DNA from: Oscillospiraceae bacterium
Lineage (GTDB): Bacteria; Bacillota; Clostridia; Oscillospirales; Acutalibacteraceae
Length of the DNA: 11,310 nucleotides
Reading direction: 5' to 3'
NCBI GenBank assembly: GCA_902761265.1
Contig: CACWJV010000046.1
Location: 1-11,310, forward strand
Position numbers and translations under genes: made by a program. The notes under the pieces are model-generated. The model was not told the DNA's origin. It searched no databases and worked only from the letters and a program-made list of their open reading frames with translations. Within the stretch, counting starts at the first letter, position 1, and the number at the start of each line of letters is the position of its first letter. Of this stretch, positions 5,382-11,310 are shown in pieces.

Positions 5382-7838
5382 ATGAAAACAACGACGTGCG
5401 TGCGGGAACGCGCCGCTGCGCTGGTGAAACAGATGACGACGGAAGAAAAACTGCGTCTGATGGTGGAAACCGCCGAGGCGGTGGAACGGCTCGGTATCCC
5501 GAAATACTACCACGGCAACGAAGCGCTCCACGGTGTGGTGCGCCCGGGCCGGTTTACCGTTTTTCCCCAGGCGATCGCGTTCGGCGCCATGTTTGACGAC
5601 GCGTTTTTGGAAAAGATTGCGCAGGCGATCTCCACCGAGGCGCGCGCAAAATACTTTTTCGGCGAACAAGAGGAAAACGGCGGCAAACCCTATGACGGAT
5701 TGTACAACGGGCTTTTGACCTTTTGGTCGCCCGATCTGAATCTGGCGCGCGATCCGCGTTGGGGCCGCACGGCGGAAACCTACGGCGAAGATCCGTACCT
5801 TGCCGGCAAAAACGGCGCCGCGTTTGTCCGCGGTTTGCAGGGCGACGACAAAACCTTTCTCAAAGCGGTCGCCACACCCAAGCACTTTACCGCCAACAAC
5901 GAAGAGCACAACCGCTTTTCCTGCAACGCCGTGATGAGCGAAAAAACGCTGCGCGAATACCACCTCGAGCCGTTTCGGATGGCGGTGCAGGAGGGCCACG
6001 CGGAAGCGGTGATGGCGGCGTATAACGCGGTCAACGGCGTGCCTTGCCACGAAAACCGGCGGTTGCTGACGGAAATTTTGCGCGGCGAATGGGGCTTTGA
6101 CGGCTATGTGGTGTCCGACTGCGGCGGCGTTATCAGTTTGTGGGAATCCCACCATACGCAGCCGGACGAGGTTTCTGCCGCGGCTGCAGCGCTGAACGCG
6201 GGCGTCGATCTGGAATGCAGCGACCATTTATATAAACGACACCTGAAAGAGGCGTTGGAAAAAGGCATGGTGACACAGGAACGCATCGACGAAGCCGTCA
6301 CGCGGGTCCTGACCGCACGGATCAAGGCCGGCCAGCTTGATGACCCGAAAACGCTCCCGTGGTACAAAACGCCGTTTTCCGTTGTCGGCTGCGAAGCGCA
6401 CGGACAGCTTGCCTATGAAGCGGCGGTCAAGTCCGCGGTGCTCCTCAAAAACAACGGCATTTTGCCGCTCAAAGACAGCGGGATCACGGTTGCCGTTTGC
6501 GGCAACAACGCCGACGAGGCGCAGTTCGGCGACTACAGCGGCGTGCCGGTACATCCGCCTGTCACGCCCCTGCAGGGCATTGCTTCTTATGAAAACGTGC
6601 GGGTGGTACACACGCCGTGGCATTATACCGAAACGGGCGAAAGCTTTCGGACGGTGCCTGCGGCCTGTCTGTTTTGCGACGGAAAACCCGGCGTCGCCGG
6701 CAGCTATTACAAGAACGCCGCCTTTGCGGGGCAGGCGAAAACGCGCACCGACGCGATCCTCGAATTTAAATGGGACGATCAGATGCCCGATCCGCTGATC
6801 GCGTCCCCGCAGTTTTCCATCGTGTGGCAGGGCGAAATCGAAGCGCCTTACACCGGCGTCTACCGCTTTGACGTGCGTGCCGCCGGCACAGCCAGATGCA
6901 CGCCGCCCGAATTGGTGCTTGACGGCGGCAGTGTCAAAGCCGGCGACAGCGTGCGGCTGAGGCGCGGCGCGCGCATCGGCTTTGTGCTGCGCTATGTGAA
7001 AAACGAAGAAAAACCGGCGGTTTCGCTCGTGTGGCAAATTGCGCCGGACGAAAGCGCGGACGACGCGTTTTGCGCCGAAACGGAAGCCGCAAAGCACGCC
7101 GACGCGGTCATCGCCGTGGTCGGTCTCGGGCTGCAATATGAGCGCGAGGGGCGCGACAAGCTTGATCTTTCGCTCCCGCGCGAACAGCTTTCGCTGTTGG
7201 AAAAGCTGTTCGCGGTCAACCGGAATCTGATTGTTGTGCTCGAAAACGGCAGCGCTGTGGCGATTCCCTGGATTGCCGAACACGCGGCCGCGATTCTGGA
7301 GGTCTGGTATCCGGGCGAACGCGGCGGCACCGCGATTGCCGATCTGCTGTTTGGCAAGGTTTCTCCGGCCGGCCGGCTGCCGCTGGCGTTTCCGAAACGG
7401 ACAGAGGATCTGCCCGCGTTTGACGACTATGAGATGGCACACGGCCGCAGCTATATGTATCGTAAAATCGAGCCGCTGTATGACTTCGGCTTCGGGTTGT
7501 CCTATACGACCTTCTCCTACCGCAATCTGCGCCGGACGCCGGACGGTGTTGCCGTCACCGTGCAAAACACCGGCGGCTGCGCGTCGGACGAAGTGGTCCA
7601 GCTTTATATCGACGCCGCCGGCCTGCCCGGCCAGCCGAAGCTGCGGCTCAAAGGCTTTCGGCGGATCCATTTGCAGCCGGGCGAAGCGAAAGAAGTCGCT
7701 TTCCCGCTCGGTGACGAAAGCTTTTCACTGTTTGACGAAGACGGCGTACGCCGTGTTTATCCCGGCGTCTACCGCATCTATATTGACGGCCATTTGCCTG
7801 ACGACCGATCCTGTTGTATCGGGATGGAACGCACTTGA
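5382..7838 (+). CDS. GH3 beta-glycosidase with inserted PA14 domain (cytoplasmic)
   Basis: An 818-residue glycoside hydrolase family 3 enzyme in the classical order. The GH3-N TIM barrel spans about residues 15-310. It has WSPDLNLARDPRWGR, TYGEDPYL, ATPKHF with the substrate-binding Lys-His pair near 167-168, and the nucleophile Asp246 in YVVSDCGG. GH3-C begins near 345 (AVKSAVLLKNNGILPL) and is interrupted by a PA14-like beta domain at about 432-555 (GVAGSYY..., EAPYTGVYRFDVRA). It resumes at VIAVVGLGLQYEREGRDKLDL, where Glu589 is the probable acid/base. A fibronectin III-like domain (from about 715) ends the protein. There is no signal peptide, so it acts on imported oligosaccharides. PA14 insertion occurs in several beta-glucosidases and helps shape the outer substrate subsites. 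Activity is probably beta-glucosidase or beta-xylosidase; sequence alone does not decide. Confidence 0.93.
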   Translation: MKTTTCVRERAAALVKQMTTEEKLRLMVETAEAVERLGIPKYYHGNEALHGVVRPGRFTVFPQAIAFGAMFDDAFLEKIAQAISTEARAKYFFGEQEENGGKPYDGLYNGLLTFWSPDLNLARDPRWGRTAETYGEDPYLAGKNGAAFVRGLQGDDKTFLKAVATPKHFTANNEEHNRFSCNAVMSEKTLREYHLEPFRMAVQEGHAEAVMAAYNAVNGVPCHENRRLLTEILRGEWGFDGYVVSDCGGVISLWESHHTQPDEVSAAAAALNAGVDLECSDHLYKRHLKEALEKGMVTQERIDEAVTRVLTARIKAGQLDDPKTLPWYKTPFSVVGCEAHGQLAYEAAVKSAVLLKNNGILPLKDSGITVAVCGNNADEAQFGDYSGVPVHPPVTPLQGIASYENVRVVHTPWHYTETGESFRTVPAACLFCDGKPGVAGSYYKNAAFAGQAKTRTDAILEFKWDDQMPDPLIASPQFSIVWQGEIEAPYTGVYRFDVRAAGTARCTPPELVLDGGSVKAGDSVRLRRGARIGFVLRYVKNEEKPAVSLVWQIAPDESADDAFCAETEAAKHADAVIAVVGLGLQYEREGRDKLDLSLPREQLSLLEKLFAVNRNLIVVLENGSAVAIPWIAEHAAAILEVWYPGERGGTAIADLLFGKVSPAGRLPLAFPKRTEDLPAFDDYEMAHGRSYMYRKIEPLYDFGFGLSYTTFSYRNLRRTPDGVAVTVQNTGGCASDEVVQLYIDAAGLPGQPKLRLKGFRRIHLQPGEAKEVAFPLGDESFSLFDEDGVRRVYPGVYRIYIDGHLPDDRSCCIGMERT

Positions 7839-7988
7839 CAGCAAGAAGCCGTCCGCACGCTTTTCCACTTTTGAACCAACCGCGATCCTGCGGCCCGTAT
7901 GTCCGCGGCGGTTGCAATTGAAGAAACCACCATTACAGGAAATCCGCTGTCCAAGCCGGACGGCACGAAATAAAACGGGGTGACAATC
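7839..7988. other. 150-base gap between the two GH3 genes with a nested hairpin
   Basis: No gene is seen. CAACCGC (7877-7883) can pair with GCGGTTG (7908-7914) around an inner GCGG (7890-7893)/CCGC (7903-7906) stem. An 8-base inverted pair, GCCGTCCG (7848-7855) and CGGACGGC (7957-7964), brackets it. No T-tract follows, so this is not a standard intrinsic terminator. It could be an mRNA-stabilising or processing structure that sets different expression of the two enzymes. I see no strong promoter here. Confidence 0.4.
7977..7982 (+). promoter_or_regulatory. ribosome binding site deciding the start of the secreted GH3 gene
   Basis: GGGGTG lies 6 bases before the ATG at 7989. The in-frame GTG at 7980 lies within this site and is rejected as the start. 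The chosen start also gives a clean MKKK signal peptide. Confidence 0.6.
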
Positions 7989-10592
7989 ATGAAGAAAAAA
8001 CTGATATCCATCGTGCTGACGCTCTCGCTGCTGCTTGGCAGCGCGGCGTGCCTGTCTATGAACGCCGGCGCGCTGTATTACAACGACGGCCACAAGCTTT
8101 CCCGCGCGATCACGCAGGAGGGGCTTGTGCTGCTCAAAAACGAAAACAACGCTTTGCCGATCGCCCGCGGCGCGTCGGTGGCGTTGTTCGGCGACGCACA
8201 GTGCGTGGGCCCGAAGGACAGCGACGACACCTGGTTTATGAAGGGCTATATCCCTTACGGCTACGGCTCCCAAACCCAGTGCGGCGACTTCGGCGATTAT
8301 CCGATCGATCCGCTGACCGCGCTGACCGACGCCGAAAAGAACGGCGAGATCTCCATCTACCACAAGACCAGCGAGGCGTTCCGCGACGCGCTGCAAAAGG
8401 GAGAAGCCTATATCCCGTCCGACGCGGATGTGGCCGCCGCAGCAGCGAACGCGAAGACCGCCGTCTATTTCATCAGCCGCTGGGCCGGTGAAGCGTTTGA
8501 CCTCAAGCGCGGCGACTGGTATTTGCATGACAGCGAAAAAGCGCTGCTGCGCCAGTTGACGAACGCGTTTGACAAGGTGGTCGTTGTGCTCAACACGCCG
8601 TCCGTCATCGACACGTCCTGGGCGGTCGGCGAGATCGACGGCATCGATGTGGATGCGGTGCTGTACGTCAGCTATACCGGCATGCAGGGCGGCGTCGGCA
8701 TCGCGGATATTTTGCTCGGTCACGCGAATCCGTCGGGCAAAACCAACGACACCTGGGCCAAGGATATCACCGATTATCCCACAACCGCCGGCTGGGATCA
8801 GCAGCATCAGGCTTATGAAGAGGATATCTTTGCGGGCTACCGCTGGTTTGAGACCTTCGATCCCGACTATGAAAAGGTGAACTACCCGTTCGGCTACGGT
8901 CTTTCCTACACGACGTTCAGCATCGAAACGAAGAACTTTACCGAAAAAGACGGCGCCGTCACCGTGGACGCCGTTGTGACCAACACAGGCGACAGAGCCG
9001 GCAAGCAGGTCGTTGAAATGTATGTCAGCGCGCCGCAGGGCAAGCTCGGCAAGGCCGGCAAAGTCCTTTGCGACTTCGCAAAAACGAAAATGCTCGCACC
9101 GGGCAAATCCGAAACGCTCACGCTGACCGCCGACATGAACGATCTCGCGTCGTTCGACGATCTCGGCAAAACCGGCAACAAGGCGTGTTATGTGCTCGAA
9201 GAAGGCGACTACCGGTTCCTCGTCGGCGACAGTGTGCGCAACGTCAAAGAGGCCGGCAAAGCGACCGTCGACAAGCTGACCGTGACCCAAAAACTCACGT
9301 CTCTTTGCCCGACCGATCTCGAAAAACGCCTTTGCGCAGACGGCTCTTATGAAACGCTGCCCGTGCGCGAAAAGGCGATGAACTACGTCCACACCGAAAC
9401 GCCGAAGGCGTCCGTCAAAGAAGGCAAAAAGATCGCCGGACACCGGCTGTCCGAAGTGGTGTTCGGCACGATGACGATGGACGATTATCTCTCGCAATGG
9501 AGCGACAAGGAGCTTGCGACGTTCTTTGTCTCCTATGAGCAAAACCAGGTCGGCTGCAGCGACGCGCTGTGCGTCAAATACGGTCTCAACCGCTTTTCGC
9601 AGGGCGACGGCGGTACCGGTCTTTGCTTTATGGGGACGACCTATCCCTGTACCGCGATCCTCGCCTCCACCTGGAGCAACGCGTTAGTCGAAGCGTTCGG
9701 TTTGCAGCTCGGCACCGAGCTTTACAAAAACAACGTCGGCATGTGGCTTGGACCTGCGGTCAATATGCACCGCAACCCGCTTTGCGGCCGCAACCTTGAA
9801 TACTATTCCGAAGATCCCTATCTGACCGGCCGCTTTGCAACGATCATCGTCAAGGCGATCCAGCGCAACGGCGTTGCCGTTTGCATCAAGCACATGTGCT
9901 GCAACGAAAAAGAGGCGGGCAAAATCTGGAGCGATTCCCAGGTCTCCGAGCGCGCGCTGCGTGAAATCTATCTCAAACCCTTCCAGATGGCGATCACCGA
10001 AGGCCACGCGGAAGGCATTATGACGTCCTATAATATCGTCAACGGTGTGCCCACGAGCGAATATACCGATCTTTTGCGCGGCATCGTGCGCGGCGAATGG
10101 GGCTATGAGGGCTTCATCACGACCGACTGGGGCAATTGCAAGAACCAGGTCAAGGAGATCAACGCGTCCAACAACGTCCACACGCCCTATGACCACTGCG
10201 ACATCAACCTGATCTATGACGCGATCGATAAGGGCGAAATCACCCGTGCAACGCTTGAGGAGGGCGCAACGCAGATCCTTTGGACCTTGGTGCGCACCCC
10301 GCGCTATTACCGCGCCAACGCCTGTACGATCGGCCACCACTATGACGAATACGGCCGCTGCAAGGTTTGCCACAGCCCCGACCCGGCCGTGCGCCGCAAC
10401 CTTGCAAAGAACCTTGCAAAGCTCGCACCCGAAGCGGGGATCAATCCGAAATCCGTTGTGACCTTCGGCTACCGCGACTTTACCGACTTTATCGGCAGAA
10501 ACACCGAAAGCTTTTGCGCCGATATCATGGCGGTCTTCAAACTGGTCTACAACTTCTTTACCCAACTCATCGGCCGCGCCATGGCGCTTTGA
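7989..10592 (+). CDS. secreted GH3 beta-glycosidase with permuted domain order
   Basis: An 867-residue GH3 enzyme. A signal peptide (MKKK plus a hydrophobic stretch to about residue 22) probably ends after NAGA at residue 28. Domain order is reversed: GH3-C first (about 38-290; EGLVLLKNENNALPI, then FISRWAGEAFD with candidate acid/base Glu168). A fibronectin III-like domain follows (about 300-425; FGYGLSYTTFS). The GH3-N barrel is last (about 490-775), with GDGGTGL, HRNPLCGRNLEYYSEDP, the Lys634-His635 pair, and the nucleophile Asp713 in FITTDWGN. This order is known from Ruminococcus albus and Butyrivibrio fibrisolvens beta-glucosidases. After the barrel comes ACTIGHHYDEYGRCKVCH (778-795), a Cys/His cluster like a zinc ribbon, then a tail ending in an amphipathic, aromatic helix (about 844-862). 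No cell-wall sorting motif is seen. It probably acts outside the cell on beta-linked oligosaccharides; substrate is not determined. It follows the PA14-GH3 gene and precedes another exported glycosidase. Confidence 0.92.
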   Translation: MKKKLISIVLTLSLLLGSAACLSMNAGALYYNDGHKLSRAITQEGLVLLKNENNALPIARGASVALFGDAQCVGPKDSDDTWFMKGYIPYGYGSQTQCGDFGDYPIDPLTALTDAEKNGEISIYHKTSEAFRDALQKGEAYIPSDADVAAAAANAKTAVYFISRWAGEAFDLKRGDWYLHDSEKALLRQLTNAFDKVVVVLNTPSVIDTSWAVGEIDGIDVDAVLYVSYTGMQGGVGIADILLGHANPSGKTNDTWAKDITDYPTTAGWDQQHQAYEEDIFAGYRWFETFDPDYEKVNYPFGYGLSYTTFSIETKNFTEKDGAVTVDAVVTNTGDRAGKQVVEMYVSAPQGKLGKAGKVLCDFAKTKMLAPGKSETLTLTADMNDLASFDDLGKTGNKACYVLEEGDYRFLVGDSVRNVKEAGKATVDKLTVTQKLTSLCPTDLEKRLCADGSYETLPVREKAMNYVHTETPKASVKEGKKIAGHRLSEVVFGTMTMDDYLSQWSDKELATFFVSYEQNQVGCSDALCVKYGLNRFSQGDGGTGLCFMGTTYPCTAILASTWSNALVEAFGLQLGTELYKNNVGMWLGPAVNMHRNPLCGRNLEYYSEDPYLTGRFATIIVKAIQRNGVAVCIKHMCCNEKEAGKIWSDSQVSERALREIYLKPFQMAITEGHAEGIMTSYNIVNGVPTSEYTDLLRGIVRGEWGYEGFITTDWGNCKNQVKEINASNNVHTPYDHCDINLIYDAIDKGEITRATLEEGATQILWTLVRTPRYYRANACTIGHHYDEYGRCKVCHSPDPAVRRNLAKNLAKLAPEAGINPKSVVTFGYRDFTDFIGRNTESFCADIMAVFKLVYNFFTQLIGRAMAL

Positions 10593-10636
10593 TCCGCAAA
10601 ACGTCCATACTTTCCGTGCGATAAGGAGTGCATCGT

Positions 10637-11310
10637 ATGACACAGAGAATCATCGCGTTTTTGATCAGTCTGTTTTTGACGCTCGCGTTTACTATGAACC
10701 GGGCGTTCACAGGCGAAAACAACCCGAACCATGAGATCACGATTCAGGAAAACCGCTTTGCCGCCGAAAACACCTTCATTGCGCAAAAGCGCGAAAAAAC
10801 GAAACTGCCCACGTTTCAAAAAGAACGCGGCAATCTGCCGCAGCCGACATGGCAGGGGCACGACGACGCGATTGAATGCTACTATAAAGCGTGGGAGCTG
10901 GCGTTCAAAAACTTGAAAAAGCCCTCCATGTTTTCTGGCTATGTGTCGAACTATATCGACACGGCGTTCGACGGCAATCTGTATATGTGGGACTCCGTGT
11001 TCATCCTCATGTTCGGCCGCTACGGCGCGCGCTCGTTCAATTTTCAGGGTACGCTCGACAACTTTTATTCCCACCAGTACAAGGACGGCTACATCTGCCG
11101 CGATATGGAGCAAGACACCTGCAAGGAGCGGTTCACCCGCTTTGACCCGTCTGCCACCGGCCCCGATGTGATGCCGTGGAGCGAATGGGAATACTTCAAA
11201 AACTTCGGCGACACCGACCGGCTGGCGCGGGTGTTTCCGTGTCTGATGGCCTATCACCAATGGATGCAGGAATTCCACACCTGGCCCGACGGCACCTATT
11301 GGTCCAGCGG
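10637..11310 (+). CDS. exported MGH1/GH63-like (alpha/alpha)6-barrel glycosidase (N-terminal part, cut by window edge)
   Basis: The frame is open from the ATG at 10637 to the right edge: 224 full codons and no stop. AAGGAG lies 8 bases before the ATG, 44 bases after the secreted GH3 gene, so the two are probably co-transcribed. Residues 4-20 are a hydrophobic signal peptide or membrane anchor. From about residue 75 the sequence resembles the MGH1-like/GH63 and trehalase group of inverting alpha-glycosidases: FDGNLYMWDSVFILMFGRYG (111-130), a motif with the conserved Trp-Asp, then HQYKDGYICRDM (146-157) and PWSEWEYF (180-187). The C-terminal half, with the remaining catalytic residues, is outside the window. 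An alpha-glucosidase or mannosidase-like activity is possible, and the substrate cannot be set. With two GH3 enzymes upstream it suggests degradation of a mixed-linkage glycan or glycoconjugate. Confidence 0.75.
   Translation, partial: MTQRIIAFLISLFLTLAFTMNRAFTGENNPNHEITIQENRFAAENTFIAQKREKTKLPTFQKERGNLPQPTWQGHDDAIECYYKAWELAFKNLKKPSMFSGYVSNYIDTAFDGNLYMWDSVFILMFGRYGARSFNFQGTLDNFYSHQYKDGYICRDMEQDTCKERFTRFDPSATGPDVMPWSEWEYFKNFGDTDRLARVFPCLMAYHQWMQEFHTWPDGTYWSS

Noticed and set aside
6228..7670. 480-codon minus-strand open frame inside the PA14-GH3 gene
   Set aside because: It is an antisense shadow of the GH3 coding frame, with low-complexity composition and no ribosome binding site or recognisable fold.
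8040..8060. Possible lipobox in the secreted GH3 signal peptide (GSAAC)
   Set aside because: The -3 position is Ser, not Leu/Val/Ile, and a typical type I cleavage site (AGA before LYY) follows. A lipoprotein is less likely.
7725..9542. 605-codon open frame on the minus strand across the two GH3 genes
   Set aside because: It lies antisense to two GH3 genes with clear catalytic motifs. Its sequence is rich in Arg/His/Val with no domain, and its length comes from codon bias in GC-rich DNA.

Overview
This window looks like a chromosomal segment from an anaerobic, carbohydrate-fermenting Clostridia-type Bacillota, plausibly an Oscillospirales/Ruminococcaceae-like gut bacterium. The evidence is the gene content (2-hydroxyacyl-CoA dehydratase machinery, a GH3 enzyme with permuted domains), strong AGGAGG-type ribosome binding sites, and GC-rich coding DNA with AT-rich intergenic DNA. 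No phylogenetic marker is present, so the taxonomic placement is an inference.

Left half (1-5143, minus strand): seven tightly packed genes are read leftward from one AT-rich intergenic region. Neighbours overlap by up to 14 bases or are separated by at most 3. In order of transcription they are: a CooC-type nickel-maturation ATPase with the deviant Walker A motif and the metal-binding C112-x-C114 pair; a 243-residue protein with a CX2CX5C motif that resembles the C-terminal part of acetyl-CoA synthase/CODH beta subunits; a 71-residue helical protein with an HSDHH motif; a 62-residue CooT-type nickel-binding protein (MC N-terminus); an ASKHA-type 2-hydroxyacyl-CoA dehydratase activase with both cluster cysteines; and two 2-hydroxyacyl-CoA dehydratase/benzoyl-CoA reductase-type subunits. 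The second of these runs off the left edge. The set joins Ni-enzyme maturation factors to an ATP-driven electron-injection system, with no CO dehydrogenase in view. This is the best candidate for an undescribed system here.

Middle (5144-5381): a 238-base divergent intergenic region. It holds a good sigma-A-like promoter for the leftward operon and an extended -10 candidate for the rightward genes.

Right half (5382-11310, plus strand): a glycan-degradation cluster. First comes a GH3 beta-glycosidase without a signal peptide and with a PA14 domain inserted in its C-terminal domain. Next is a secreted GH3 enzyme with the reverse domain order (GH3-C, then FnIII-like, then GH3-N) and a Cys/His-rich C-terminal appendage. 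Last is the start of an exported (alpha/alpha)6-barrel glycosidase resembling the MGH1/GH63 group, cut by the right edge. A simple reading is that the exported enzymes act on an oligo- or polysaccharide outside the cell, while the PA14-GH3 enzyme finishes imported oligosaccharides in the cytoplasm. The substrate cannot be fixed from sequence alone. No RNA genes, insertion sequences, CRISPR arrays or convincing intrinsic terminators were seen.
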